Shown here in pieces: positions 34,489 to 43,187 of a DNA stretch of 64,000 bases (positions are counted from its first letter, which is position 1; every line of letters begins with the position of its first letter). This DNA is from Polynucleobacter kasalickyi (GTDB lineage: Bacteria > Pseudomonadota > Gammaproteobacteria > Burkholderiales > Burkholderiaceae), in contig NZ_FWXJ01000002.1 of NCBI RefSeq assembly GCF_900176405.1, positions 62,001 through 126,000 on the forward strand. Direction: 5' to 3'. Both the position numbers and the translations under genes were made by a program. The notes under the pieces are model-generated. The model worked only from the letters and a program-made list of their open reading frames with translations. It searched no databases and had not been told where the DNA came from.

Positions 34489-36219
34489 ATGAGTCTTGAT
34501 CGTCGAGAATTTTTAAAGATTCTGTCTGTTGCTTCAAGTGCTGGATTAAGTCTGTCGAGTGAGATCGCTAGCGCGGAAGTTCAGGCGAAAAATTTTTATG
34601 ATTTACCGAAATTTGGTAATTTACATTTTTTGCACTTTACGGATTGTCATGCGCAGTTAAATCCCATTTACTTTAGAGAGCCACAATTTAATATTGGTGT
34701 TGCCTCGCAATTGAATCGTCCGCCACATTTAGTCGGTCAGGAATATCTAAAGGCTTTCAACATTGCCCCCAAGTCTGCAAAGGCTTATGCTTTTACCCAT
34801 TTAGACTTTACTAGTGCCGCGCATGCGTACGGTAAGGTCGGTGGCTTTGCACATCTCGCCACTCTCGTGAAACAATTGCGAGCAGATAGACCAGGAGCCT
34901 TACTCCTCGATGGTGGAGATACTTGGCAAGGAAGTGCGACGGCGCTTTGGACCAAAGGGCAAGATATGGTAGACGCTGCCTTGTTGCTAGGGGTGGACGT
35001 GATGACGGCCCATTGGGAAATGACACTTGGAGCTGAGCGTGTTCAACAGATTGTGGAGCGTGACTTTAAGGATAAGGTGTCCTTCATTGCCCAAAATATT
35101 CAGACGAGTGATTTTGGCGATCCGGTCTTTGAGCCTTACGTTCTGAAAGAAATGAATGGTGTGTTAGTGGCTGTGATTGGTCAAGCATTTCCGTATACGC
35201 CAATTGCTAATCCAAGATATTTCACACCCGATTGGACTTTTGGTATTAAAGAAGAAAATCTCCAAAAAACTGTTGATGAAGCCAGATCTAAAGGGGCTAA
35301 AGTAGTCGTTCTGTTGTCACATAATGGCATGGATGTGGACTTGAAATTAGCGACTAGAGTACGCGGTATTGATGCAATCTTAGGTGGGCATACGCATGAT
35401 GGCATCGCCCAGGCAATTCATGTAAAGAATGCTGGCGGCGTTACTTTAGTCACCAATGCTGGTTCGAATGGAAAGTTTTTGGGTGTCCTCGATTTCGCCT
35501 ACAAACAAGGTCGAATTACTGAGTTTCGTTACCAATTAGTACCTGTCTTCTCGAATCTCATTCCTGCTGATGGGTCAATGCAAGCATTGATCAATCAGGT
35601 CAGACGACCTTATGAGGAAAAGTTACAACAAGTTCTCGCTAAGACCGATACACTGTTGTATCGTCGCGGGAACTTTAATGGCACCTTTGATCAATTGATT
35701 GTCGATGGCTTGATGAAAGTGCAAGATGCACCAATCGCTTTTTCCCCTGGTTTTCGATGGGGTACTACTTTGTTACCCGGGCAAGATATCACCATGGAAC
35801 ATTTAATGGATCAAACGGCCATTACGTATCCACAAGCCACAGTGTCGATGCAGAAGGGCGAGGATCTCAAGAATATCTTAGAAGATGTCGCCGATAATCT
35901 ATTTAATCCTGATCCGTATTATCAACAAGGAGGGGATATGGTTCGTACCGGTGGCCTCACTTATGCGATCGATCCTTTTGCCAAGATGGGTAATCGCATT
36001 TCTGATATGCGCATCAATGGTCAACTATTAGAGGCTAGTAAAGTGTATAAAGTCGCTGGATGGGCTTCCGTCAATCCCGACGTGCAAGGTTCTTCTGCAC
36101 CACCGGTTTGGGATATTATTTCAAAATATTTGGCGGATCTAAAAGTAGTCACGCAATTGCGTCCGAATATTCCACTGATTAAAAATGTGACCGGCAACAA
36201 AGGTCTCAGTAAGACTTAA
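34489..36219 (+). CDS. soxB: Sulfate thiol esterase SoxB
   Basis: A dimanganese hydrolase that removes sulfate from SoxY-bound S-thiosulfonate. The protein has 576 residues with a Tat signal (DRREFLKILSVASSAGL). Metallophosphoesterase motifs are HFTDCHAQLNP, LLDGGDTWQGS, MTAHWEMTLG, LLSHNGMDVD and GGHTHDG. The C-terminal 5'-nucleotidase domain starts near residue 365. It is the last catalytic sox gene here. SoxCD, SoxV, SoxW and a SoxR-type regulator are not in the window. Confidence 0.96.
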   Translation: MSLDRREFLKILSVASSAGLSLSSEIASAEVQAKNFYDLPKFGNLHFLHFTDCHAQLNPIYFREPQFNIGVASQLNRPPHLVGQEYLKAFNIAPKSAKAYAFTHLDFTSAAHAYGKVGGFAHLATLVKQLRADRPGALLLDGGDTWQGSATALWTKGQDMVDAALLLGVDVMTAHWEMTLGAERVQQIVERDFKDKVSFIAQNIQTSDFGDPVFEPYVLKEMNGVLVAVIGQAFPYTPIANPRYFTPDWTFGIKEENLQKTVDEARSKGAKVVVLLSHNGMDVDLKLATRVRGIDAILGGHTHDGIAQAIHVKNAGGVTLVTNAGSNGKFLGVLDFAYKQGRITEFRYQLVPVFSNLIPADGSMQALINQVRRPYEEKLQQVLAKTDTLLYRRGNFNGTFDQLIVDGLMKVQDAPIAFSPGFRWGTTLLPGQDITMEHLMDQTAITYPQATVSMQKGEDLKNILEDVADNLFNPDPYYQQGGDMVRTGGLTYAIDPFAKMGNRISDMRINGQLLEASKVYKVAGWASVNPDVQGSSAPPVWDIISKYLADLKVVTQLRPNIPLIKNVTGNKGLSKT

Positions 36220-36243
36220 AGAGTATATTAAAAAGGAGTTGTC

Positions 36244-36669
36244 ATGAAAAAAGTGTTCATTAGCTTGTTGTGGGTTCTATCCGTTATGGGTATGAATGTA
36301 GCCTTGGCTGCACCAGATCAAGTGGTATATCACTTTGATGATACGCAAAGTCAAGGTTTAAAAGGACTTCGTAATCTTCGTAATCATTTGGACGCAGCGC
36401 CTGATACGCAAATTGTGGTGGTAACCCATGCGCAAGGCGTTGATATGCTAATGGAGGGCATGCGTGATACGAAAAGTGGTACAGAGTACGCGCCATTAGT
36501 AGCTGCGCTGAAATCTAGGGGCGTGCGTTTTGAGGTGTGTGAGATTACGCTACAAAATCGACAATTAAATAAAAATCAGTTCGTATTAGATGCTGACTTT
36601 ACCCCGTCTGGCGTCGTGCGCATTGCGCAGTTACAGTCGCGCAATCATTTTGCTTACATCAAACCTTAA
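36244..36669 (+). CDS. Periplasmic DsrE/DsrF-like protein
   Basis: A 141-residue DsrE-superfamily protein with an Sec signal peptide (MKKVFISLLWVLSVMGMNVALAA). The conserved Cys is in VRFEVCEITLQN, the position used for sulfur binding or transfer in DsrE-like proteins. AAAAGGAG precedes the ATG. It follows soxB by 24 bases and is probably co-transcribed. A periplasmic sulfur-relay role with SoxYZ is plausible but inferred. Confidence 0.85.
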   Translation: MKKVFISLLWVLSVMGMNVALAAPDQVVYHFDDTQSQGLKGLRNLRNHLDAAPDTQIVVVTHAQGVDMLMEGMRDTKSGTEYAPLVAALKSRGVRFEVCEITLQNRQLNKNQFVLDADFTPSGVVRIAQLQSRNHFAYIKP

Positions 36670-36725
36670 GCTATATTCCCACAAACAAGGCCTTTTTTCT
36701 TGGGGATTGATAGAGCGGATAGAGC

Positions 36726-37565
36726 TTAAGATAGGCCTTTAATGCCCATCATTACCGCAACGCAAAATGAAAAAATAGCAAAGATTTGTTGAATCGTCGG
36801 ACCTGCTAATTTTTTCGCAATGGTTCTGCCAATCATCAAACCAACGAGGGAGCCCCCGGCAAAGGGAATCGCAATGGGCCACATCATTAAGCCTGCTAGG
36901 GTTGAATTGATGACGCCCCCTAGCGAGACGATGGTTAGGACTCCAAGCGAGGTGGCAACAATCGAAGCTACAGGCAAGTCAGTTACTTTTTTGAGAGCTG
37001 GCACAATAATAAAGCCACCACCGACGCCCAGTAGACCAGAAAAAAATCCCGCAACACCACCAGCTAAAGCCAATGAGCGAGCACAGGGGACGGTCCAAAT
37101 GAGTTTGCCAATCGATTGATTTAAGAGGCAAGGAACGATTTTCTGTTGTTCATTCAAAATGCCTTTTGCTTCTTTATAAGATTGAATCATCATCCGGATT
37201 GAGGCGTAAAACAAGACGATAGAAAATATTAAGGTTAAGGGTTTATTGGGTAATTGATGTGCTGCATACAGGCCGATGGGGGATAGCGTCAGGCCAAACA
37301 TGGCCATGAGTCCAGCTGCTTTATATCGTAAGATGCGCTCTTTAAGGCCAAAAATTGAGCCAATCCCCGCCGAAATGCTGACTGCTAATAAGCCAATTGG
37401 CCCAGCTTGGCTAACCGAAAGTCCCATTCCGAATACCAGGAGGGGAACGGATAGAATTGCTCCACCAGCTCCCGTCAGAGACAGGATAAAACCGACCACA
37501 AATCCCAATGACGTTGGTAGAAGTTCATTAGCGAGCTGAATTTGATCAAGTAAATGAGTCGTCAT
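36726..37565 (-). CDS. TauE/SafE-family sulfite or organosulfonate exporter
   Basis: A 279-residue inner-membrane permease with about eight hydrophobic segments. It has the two TauE-type repeats: LPTSLGFVVGFILSLTGAGGAILSVPLLVFGMG near the N-terminus, and GGVAGFFSGLLGVGGGFIIVPALKKVTDLPV in the middle. The GxGGG loops are typical of the family. The substrate is inferred as sulfite from the sulfur-oxidation context. It is divergent from the persulfide dioxygenase and shares its 97-base promoter region. Confidence 0.88.
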   Translation of the reverse strand: MTTHLLDQIQLANELLPTSLGFVVGFILSLTGAGGAILSVPLLVFGMGLSVSQAGPIGLLAVSISAGIGSIFGLKERILRYKAAGLMAMFGLTLSPIGLYAAHQLPNKPLTLIFSIVLFYASIRMMIQSYKEAKGILNEQQKIVPCLLNQSIGKLIWTVPCARSLALAGGVAGFFSGLLGVGGGFIIVPALKKVTDLPVASIVATSLGVLTIVSLGGVINSTLAGLMMWPIAIPFAGGSLVGLMIGRTIAKKLAGPTIQQIFAIFSFCVAVMMGIKGLS

Positions 37566-37597
37566 AGATAAATATTTTAAGACTTAAAGGTTATAAG

Positions 37598-37618
37598 TAT
37601 ATTATTTATAGTAATATA
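37598..37618. promoter_or_regulatory. AT-rich dyad in divergent promoter, BigR/SqrR-type operator candidate
   Basis: TATATTA (37598–37604) and TAATATA (37612–37618) form a 7-7-7 inverted repeat in the intergenic region between the TauE gene and the persulfide dioxygenase gene. ArsR-family persulfide sensors (BigR, SqrR, YgaV) bind TA-rich palindromes in front of such genes. No such regulator gene is in the window. Confidence 0.5.
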
Positions 37619-37662
37619 AAGACTGATTCTATACCTTATTGCCGTTTTTTGGGAGTTAAATT

Positions 37663-38535
37663 TTGAAATCCACATCGCAACCAATCGTAAAAACATTTTT
37701 TGATCCGGTTACTTGGACTTTTACTCATGTCGTTTATGAAGCAATTAATACCCCTTGCATCATCATTGACTCGGTTTTGAACTATGATCCGAAGTCTGGC
37801 AGAACCTCTACCCATAGTGCCGATGAAGTGATTCAGTTTGTCAAGGAGAGTGGCTTGCAGTGTCAGTGGATTTTAGAGACTCACGCCCATGCTGATCATG
37901 TCAGTGCCGCCCCTTACTTACAAACCCATTTAGGTGGCAAGATTGCTATTGGTAACCAAATCACGAAAATTCAAACCGTATTTAAAGACATCTTTCATTT
38001 AGAGTCGAGTTTTCCAGTCGATGGCTCGCAGTTTGATGAGTTGCTAGTTCCTGATGAGATCTGGTCCTTTGGCAATTTAGCATGTAAAGCAATCTTTGTC
38101 CCTGGGCATACCCCTGCTTGTGTTGCATACCAAGTGGGAGATGCCATATTTGTGGGCGATACCTTATTTATGCCAGATGTTGGTACGGCTAGATGTGACT
38201 TCCCAGGAGGGAATGCTGAGCATTTATATCAATCGATCCAAAAAATCTTATCAAACCCACCGGAGACACGTTTATTTATGTGTCATGACTACCCGCCTAC
38301 CAATCGGCCAGTCGCTTATCTCACAACGGTGAGAGAGGAGCAGCAGTCGAACATTCATGTCCATGAGGGAGTGAGTGGTGAGGCATTTGTTGCGATGCGC
38401 ACTAAAAGAGATCAAACTCTAGATATGCCAGTACTCATTTTGCCATCTATTCAAATCAATATTAGAGCTGGACACTTGCCACCGCCAGAAGAAAATGGTG
38501 TGTCTTATTTGAAAATTCCTTTAAATCAGCTATAG
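37663..38535 (+). CDS. ETHE1/Blh-like persulfide dioxygenase (metallo-beta-lactamase fold)
   Basis: Expected to oxidise glutathione persulfide to sulfite, detoxifying sulfide. The protein has 290 residues. The iron-binding signature THAHADHVSAAPYL supplies His74, His76, Asp78 and His79; VPGHTPACVAYQVGDAIFVGDTLF and GTARCDFPGG are characteristic of ETHE1/Blh-type persulfide dioxygenases. There is no rhodanese domain. The start is a TTG at 37663 with GGGAG about eight bases upstream and no nearby ATG. The YeeE/YedE pair follows after 12 bases, and TauE is divergent. This set equals the targets of BigR in other proteobacteria. Confidence 0.88.
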   Translation: MKSTSQPIVKTFFDPVTWTFTHVVYEAINTPCIIIDSVLNYDPKSGRTSTHSADEVIQFVKESGLQCQWILETHAHADHVSAAPYLQTHLGGKIAIGNQITKIQTVFKDIFHLESSFPVDGSQFDELLVPDEIWSFGNLACKAIFVPGHTPACVAYQVGDAIFVGDTLFMPDVGTARCDFPGGNAEHLYQSIQKILSNPPETRLFMCHDYPPTNRPVAYLTTVREEQQSNIHVHEGVSGEAFVAMRTKRDQTLDMPVLILPSIQINIRAGHLPPPEENGVSYLKIPLNQL

Positions 38536-38547
38536 AAAAGTAACACT

Positions 38548-38994
38548 ATGATCACAATTAATTGGCATGAATTTACTCCGCAAAGTGCTTTAGCTGGCGG
38601 TATTTTGATTGGTTTAGCAGCAGCTATATTGGCGCTGTTTAACGGTCGGATTATGGGTGTATCGGGCATCGTTTCACAGTTGTTTACCGCTGGTACGCCA
38701 CCCAAGGAACATTTTCGTTGGCATTTGTTATTTATTTTTGGAATGTTGCTTGCGCCCATGTTTTACCGGTCGGTAGCTTATATTCCGAAAGCGCAAGATC
38801 ATGCCACGATACTGCAACTGATCATCGCCGGAACTTTAGTCGGGATTGGTACTCGCCTAGGCTCAGGTTGTACCAGTGGACACGGTGTTTGTGGCTTAGG
38901 GCGCTTATCACCGCGCTCGCTCATTGCCACCCTATGCTTTATGGGCTCTGGCTTTATCGCAGGCTATTACTTTTTACACGGAGTGAATTCATGA
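38548..38994 (+). CDS. YeeE/YedE (PmpA-like) sulfur-compound membrane protein
   Basis: A 148-residue membrane protein with about four hydrophobic segments. It carries the YeeE/YedE signature [24 protein letters not shown], with a conserved Cys that in this family takes part in uptake of thiosulfate or other sulfur compounds. It is the N-terminal half of what is a single protein in some species. Its stop overlaps the next start by four bases (ATGA). Confidence 0.88.
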   Translation: MITINWHEFTPQSALAGGILIGLAAAILALFNGRIMGVSGIVSQLFTAGTPPKEHFRWHLLFIFGMLLAPMFYRSVAYIPKAQDHATILQLIIAGTLVGIGTRLGSGCTSGHGVCGLGRLSPRSLIATLCFMGSGFIAGYYFLHGVNS

Positions 38995-39410
38995 ATCAAC
39001 TTACGGCACTCATTAGTGGACTCGTTTTCGGCTTTGGTCTTATTTTATCGGGGATGACCAATCCCGCTAAAGTAATTGGCTTTTTAGACTTGTTCGGGAA
39101 TTGGGATCCTTCATTAGGTTTCGTGATGGCCGGGGCGATTGCAGTGACCTTCATTGCCTTTCAGTGGTTAAAAAAGCGTCAAAAAACTTTACTGGGAGAA
39201 TCTTTACACTTTCCAGGTACCACGCATATTGATCCCAGACTTATGGTCGGTAGCTTATTGTTTGGCATTGGTTGGGCCTACGCGGGTTACTGCCCAGGCC
39301 CAGCGATTGTCGCTTTAGGCGATGGTCGTTACCAACTCCTATTTTTCCTCATTCCCATGATTCTAGGAATGAAAGCGGTTGATCTGGCATCCCATTACTG
39401 GAAAAAATAA
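38991..39410 (+). CDS. YeeE/YedE second half (DUF6691, PmpB-like)
   Basis: A 139-residue membrane protein, the partner of the preceding gene. Features are VFGFGLILSGMTNPAKVIGFLDLFGNWDPSL, a charged loop KKRQKTLLG, and GIGWAYAGYCPGPAIVALGDG with the conserved Cys. The ATG at 38991 overlaps the stop of the upstream gene, so the two subunits are translationally coupled. A longer frame open upstream of this ATG was rejected because it runs through the other gene out of phase. Confidence 0.88.
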   Translation: MNQLTALISGLVFGFGLILSGMTNPAKVIGFLDLFGNWDPSLGFVMAGAIAVTFIAFQWLKKRQKTLLGESLHFPGTTHIDPRLMVGSLLFGIGWAYAGYCPGPAIVALGDGRYQLLFFLIPMILGMKAVDLASHYWKK

Positions 39411-39460
39411 TGGCACAGGCCTCGTTTTTGTCGTCGGTTGAGTAAATAAAGGAGTTTTAA

Positions 39461-39646
39461 ATGAACAATATCGGTTTGAATGATCGTATCGTACGCATCG
39501 TGGTGGGTTTAATGCTGGTGTTTTTAACCCTCATCAGTGTGATTGGCGTTTGGGGTTGGGTTGGTTTAATTCTGATTGTGACCGGTCTCATGCGCTTTTG
39601 CCCAGCTTATAAGATTCTTGGCTTTAAGACTACACCGAAAGAATAA
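39461..39646 (+). CDS. DUF2892 small membrane protein
   Basis: A 61-residue protein with two hydrophobic segments (about 12–31 and 33–47), DUF2892 type. It has RIVRIVVGLMLVFL and GLMRFCPAYKILG. The same domain forms the membrane part of the rhodanese YgaP in E. coli, so it may be a sulfur-related membrane anchor, but the rhodanese domain is absent. AAAGGAG lies upstream of the ATG. It closes the persulfide-dioxygenase operon. Confidence 0.85.
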   Translation: MNNIGLNDRIVRIVVGLMLVFLTLISVIGVWGWVGLILIVTGLMRFCPAYKILGFKTTPKE

Positions 39647-39720
39647 TTGTTGATCCGCTTCAAAAGAGTGGTGGTAACGCATACATTGTAAGGCTGGAAG
39701 CTTAGGCCTAATTGCTATCC

Positions 39721-39750
39721 TTCGTGTGACTCAACGCACGCTCTTTTTTC
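39721..39750 (+). terminator. Rho-independent terminator of the sulfur operon
   Basis: CGTGTG (39723–39728) pairs with CGCACG (39735–39740; five pairs plus one G·U) around a 6-base loop, followed by CTCTTTTTTCT. It lies about 75 bases after the DUF2892 gene. Confidence 0.8.
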
Positions 39751-39799
39751 TAAAACATCGGTATTGCCCAAATGGGGACCTTAAAACAGTGGTATTTCT

Positions 39800-39834
39800 A
39801 ATCCCGAGCATTTCAGTCGGGTATTTGTTATAAT
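39800..39834 (+). promoter_or_regulatory. IscR type-1 binding site over the iscR promoter
   Basis: The 25-base site at 39800–39824 fits the E. coli [2Fe-2S]-IscR type-1 consensus (ATASYYGACTRWWWYAGTCRRSTAT) at 21 of 25 positions. Its core is CCCGAGCATTTCAGTCGGG. A perfect -10 box, TATAAT, lies at 39829–39834, so the site covers the -35 region. This predicts repression of the operon by [2Fe-2S]-IscR. Confidence 0.85.
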
Positions 39835-39928
39835 GAAAGTAATTTGATGGGTTTACCAAGCTCTCAAAGATATTTAAAGCGCTGGACACCAATCCGGCTG
39901 TTGACTAAATGATGAAAGTTGGAGAAAT

Positions 39929-40510
39929 ATGAGATTGACAACTAAAGGTAGGTTTGCAGTAACCGCAATGATCGATTTGGCGATGAGGCAGCATAACGGC
40001 CCGGTCACTTTATCCGAGATCAGTTCTAGGCAAGATATATCGTTATCTTACTTGGAACAGTTGTTTGGGAAGTTACGTCGCGTCAATATTGTACAAAGTA
40101 CCCGCGGTCCTGGAGGTGGTTATTCCTTGTCCAGAGATGACAAAGAAATCTCGATTGCTGAAATTATTACAGCAGTGGATGAGCCAATCGATGCCACCCA
40201 ATGTGGCAATAAAGGGAACTGCCAAAGTAAGCGTGGTCATTCCGGCGAATGCATGACGCATGAATTATGGTCCAACCTCAACAAAAAAATGGTGGATTAT
40301 TTACAATCTGTTACGTTGAATGATGTTGTCGTTGCTCAAAAAGACAAAGACACTCATATTCCAACTTTTGTAAAAGGTAGTCCAATGGTCAGCGCAAATG
40401 AGCTTGAAAAGCGCCAGGCTATTATCGATAAAAGAAGAAAAAAATTAGTGGAAGCTGAAAATAAACCTTTCATCGCTAACTCTGTTTTTAATTTTGCACA
40501 ACAAACTTAG
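39929..40510 (+). CDS. iscR: Iron–sulfur cluster regulator IscR
   Basis: An Rrf2-family [2Fe-2S] transcription factor that represses the isc operon when clusters are plentiful. The protein has 193 residues. The winged helix starts with [18 protein letters not shown]. Cluster ligands are Cys92, Cys98, Cys108 and His111. Compared with E. coli (Cys92, Cys98, Cys104, His107), the loop between the second and third cysteines is four residues longer. An excellent IscR site precedes the gene. Confidence 0.95.
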   Translation: MRLTTKGRFAVTAMIDLAMRQHNGPVTLSEISSRQDISLSYLEQLFGKLRRVNIVQSTRGPGGGYSLSRDDKEISIAEIITAVDEPIDATQCGNKGNCQSKRGHSGECMTHELWSNLNKKMVDYLQSVTLNDVVVAQKDKDTHIPTFVKGSPMVSANELEKRQAIIDKRRKKLVEAENKPFIANSVFNFAQQT

Positions 40511-40530
40511 TATATTTAATAATTGAAAAA

Positions 40531-41790
40531 ATGAGCCAGCATAACACTCCCGTTTTAAATCCATTGCCAATGTTTAGTGCTAGACACTTCCCGGTGTATA
40601 TGGACTATTCAGCTACTACCCCAGTTGATCCTAGAGTCGTCGATAAAATGCTACCTTATTTAAGAGAGCAATTTGGTAATCCAGCCTCACGCAGTCATGC
40701 ATTTGGCTGGGAAGCAGAAGAGGCAGTGGAAGAGGCTCGCACGAACGTTGCGAATCTGGTTGGTGCCGATCCAAGAGAAATCGTTTGGACGAGTGGTGCG
40801 ACGGAGAGTATTAACCTAGCGCTTAAAGGTGCAGCTCATTTTTATAAAGACAAGGGTAAGCATATTATTACCCCAAAAACAGAACATAAAGCGACTCTGG
40901 ATACCGTGCGAGAGCTCGAACGTCAGGGCTTCGACGCCACCTATTTAGATGTAAAAGAAGATGGCCTAGTTGATTTTGATCAGTTAGTAGCAGCGATCCG
41001 TCCAGATACGATTTTGATTTCTGTGATGTATGTCAATAATGAGATTGGCGTAGTCCAAGATATTGAAAAAATTGGTGAAATGTGTCGTGAAAAAGGCATT
41101 ATTTTCCACGTCGATTCAGCCCAGGCGACTGGCAAAATTGATATCAATTTGGCTAATTTAAAAGTCGATTTAATGAGTTTTTCTGCCCATAAAACCTATG
41201 GTCCCAAGGGCGTTGGTGCGCTGTATGTGCGTCGTAAACCAAGGATTCGAATTGAAGCGCAAATGCATGGTGGTGGCCATGAAAGAGGTATGCGCTCAGG
41301 CACATTGCCTACTCACCAGATTGTTGGGATGGGGGAAGCCTTCCGTATCGCCAGAGAAGAAATGGTGGAAGAGGGTGCCAGAATTAGAATGTTGCGGGAT
41401 CGCCTATGGGCTGGTTTATCAACGATTGAAGAAGTCTATTTGAATGGTGATATGAATCAACGGGTGCCCCATAATTTGAACGTCAGTTTTAATTATGTTG
41501 AAGGTGAATCGATGTTGATGGCATTAAAAGATGTTGCCATTTCCTCAGGTTCAGCTTGTACCTCAGCTTCATTAGAGCCATCCTTTGTTCTGCGAGCATT
41601 AGGCCGTAACGATGAATTAGCGCATAGTTCCATTCGTTTTAGTGTCGGACGTTTTACAACGGTCGAGGAAGTTGATTTTACAATTGAGTTAGTGAAAGAA
41701 AAGATTTCTAAATTACGCGAACTATCTCCCTTGTGGGAGATGTTTAAAGATGGTATCGATTTAGATACGATCCAGTGGGCAGCACATTAA
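40531..41790 (+). CDS. iscS: Cysteine desulfurase IscS
   Basis: A PLP enzyme that supplies sulfur for Fe-S cluster assembly from cysteine. The protein has 419 residues; E. coli IscS has 404, and the extra 15 are at the N-terminus. The PLP lysine is Lys221 in [12 protein letters not shown]. The catalytic, persulfide-carrying Cys343 is in [10 protein letters not shown]. Both are shifted by exactly 15 from E. coli Lys206 and Cys328. A Met at residue 14 is an alternative start that would nearly match the E. coli length. Confidence 0.96.
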   Translation: MSQHNTPVLNPLPMFSARHFPVYMDYSATTPVDPRVVDKMLPYLREQFGNPASRSHAFGWEAEEAVEEARTNVANLVGADPREIVWTSGATESINLALKGAAHFYKDKGKHIITPKTEHKATLDTVRELERQGFDATYLDVKEDGLVDFDQLVAAIRPDTILISVMYVNNEIGVVQDIEKIGEMCREKGIIFHVDSAQATGKIDINLANLKVDLMSFSAHKTYGPKGVGALYVRRKPRIRIEAQMHGGGHERGMRSGTLPTHQIVGMGEAFRIAREEMVEEGARIRMLRDRLWAGLSTIEEVYLNGDMNQRVPHNLNVSFNYVEGESMLMALKDVAISSGSACTSASLEPSFVLRALGRNDELAHSSIRFSVGRFTTVEEVDFTIELVKEKISKLRELSPLWEMFKDGIDLDTIQWAAH

Positions 41791-41816
41791 ATAGATTGAA
41801 TTTTTGAGGATAAATC

Positions 41817-42203
41817 ATGGCATATAGCGATAAAGTAATTGATCATTATGAGAACCCACGCAATGTTGGTTCTTTTGAAAAAGGTGATGAGGCAGTAGGT
41901 ACTGGTATGGTGGGTGCTCCAGCTTGTGGCGATGTAATGAAATTACAAATTCGCGTGAATGATCAAGGTGTGATCGAAGATGCGAAATTTAAAACCTATG
42001 GCTGTGGTTCAGCGATTGCCTCTTCCTCTTTGGTAACAGAGTGGGTGAAAGGTAAAACTTTAGACCAAGCACTTGAGATTAAGAACGCCCAAATTGCTGA
42101 AGAGTTAGCTTTGCCACCAGTGAAGATTCACTGTTCTATTTTGGCTGAAGATGCGATTAAAGCAGCTGTGGCAGATTACCGCGAAAAACACACTGCCGCT
42201 TAG
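41817..42203 (+). CDS. iscU: Fe–S cluster scaffold IscU
   Basis: The scaffold on which [2Fe-2S] and [4Fe-4S] clusters are assembled. The protein is 128 residues, with the E. coli ligand positions kept: Cys37 (GAPACGD), Cys63 (YGCGSAIASS) and Cys106 (IHCSILAEDA). LPPVKIHC, the HscA-binding site, is intact. The stop codon lies inside the first unit of an 11-bp tandem repeat. Confidence 0.97.
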   Translation: MAYSDKVIDHYENPRNVGSFEKGDEAVGTGMVGAPACGDVMKLQIRVNDQGVIEDAKFKTYGCGSAIASSSLVTEWVKGKTLDQALEIKNAQIAEELALPPVKIHCSILAEDAIKAAVADYREKHTAA

Positions 42204-42242
42204 TTGTCACTTAGTTGCCACTTAGTTGCCACTTAGTGGCAG
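42200..42242. repeat. 11-bp tandem repeat across the iscU stop codon
   Basis: The units are TTAGTTGTCAC (42200–42210), TTAGTTGCCAC (42211–42221 and 42222–42232) and a degenerate TTAGTGGCAG (42233–42242). The last two units can form the hairpin TGCCAC/GTGGCA. The repeat lies between iscU and iscA and includes the iscU stop TAG. It may act as an RNA structure tuning downstream expression. Confidence 0.88.
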
Positions 42243-42326
42243 TTTAGTTATTAGTAATTTTAATTTGCAGAAGTCATTGAATCAAATGCATCAGAGATGT
42301 AACTTTAATCAGCAAGGAAAAGTATC

Positions 42327-42650
42327 ATGTCGATTAGTCTGACGGAAAAAGCCGCGAAGCATGTGAACCGTAATCTTACCAAGCGTGGTAAGGGGATTGG
42401 ACTGCGTCTTGGCGTAAGAACGACTGGCTGTTCTGGCCTTGCCTATGAACTCGAGTATGTAGACGAAGCACTCCCTGAGGATCAAGTATTTGAATCGCAG
42501 GGGATTAAGGTTTATGTTGATCCAAAAAGTTTGCCTTATTTGGATGGTACTGAGTTGGATTTTGCTAGAGAAGGTTTAAACGAAGGCTTTAAGTTTCAAA
42601 ATCCTAATGTAAAAGATGAGTGCGGGTGTGGTGAATCTTTCAGAGTCTAA
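42327..42650 (+). CDS. iscA: Iron–sulfur assembly protein IscA
   Basis: An A-type Fe-S carrier of 107 residues, the same as E. coli. The three conserved cysteines are Cys35 (TTGCSGLAY), Cys99 and Cys101 (DECGCGESF), identical in position to E. coli IscA. It lies 123 bases after iscU. Its 3' end overlaps hscB by up to 35 bases in a different frame. Confidence 0.96.
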   Translation: MSISLTEKAAKHVNRNLTKRGKGIGLRLGVRTTGCSGLAYELEYVDEALPEDQVFESQGIKVYVDPKSLPYLDGTELDFAREGLNEGFKFQNPNVKDECGCGESFRV

Positions 42651-43173
42651 TCCCCGTAACGCTTTTAAAGATTATTTTGATTTTTTTCAATTGCCACGGC
42701 AATTTAAAATTGATCGTACTAGCCTAGATCAAGCCTATGTAAAGATTCAGCAAGAAGTGCACCCTGATCGACATGCACAAGGGAGTGATGCACAGAAACG
42801 TCAATCTTTACAATTGGCGACCTTTGCTAATACTGCTTATCAGACTTTGAAGCAGCCGATTCCACGTGGATTTTATTTATGTGAGTTAGCTGGGTTAGAT
42901 GCAGAGTTAGAAACTAACACCGCCATGCCAAGAGCATTTTTAATGCAACAAATGGAATGGCGTGAAGCAATGGATGAGGCACGCCAGGATGTAGATGCTT
43001 TATTACAGTTGCAAGACGAGGTGACACAATCACTCAAAGATTTTACGCGTCAAATTGCGGTTCAAATTGACGAACAACACAATTTAGAGAAGGCTCTAGA
43101 ACACTTACGAGCTTGCTTATTTTTAGAACGATTTTTAGAAGAAATAGATCATCGTATTTCTGCACTTATTTAA
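42616..43173 (+). CDS. hscB: Co-chaperone HscB
   Basis: The J-domain partner of HscA, delivering IscU. The protein has 185 residues from the ATG at 42616. The J domain is [39 protein letters not shown], with the HPD motif. The IscU-binding C-terminal helices follow (LELEFRE-like [18 protein letters not shown]). The ATG gives a 35-base overlap with iscA; GTG codons at 42628 and 42631 would shorten it. The domain starts after all of them. Confidence 0.92.
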   Translation: MSAGVVNLSESNPRNAFKDYFDFFQLPRQFKIDRTSLDQAYVKIQQEVHPDRHAQGSDAQKRQSLQLATFANTAYQTLKQPIPRGFYLCELAGLDAELETNTAMPRAFLMQQMEWREAMDEARQDVDALLQLQDEVTQSLKDFTRQIAVQIDEQHNLEKALEHLRACLFLERFLEEIDHRISALI

Positions 43174-43187
43174 AACAACAAAACAAT

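Noticed and set aside
39661-39750. Possible small RNA between the DUF2892 gene and iscR
   Set aside because: It ends in a good terminator, but no promoter or known RNA family pattern was seen; the terminator is explained by the upstream operon.
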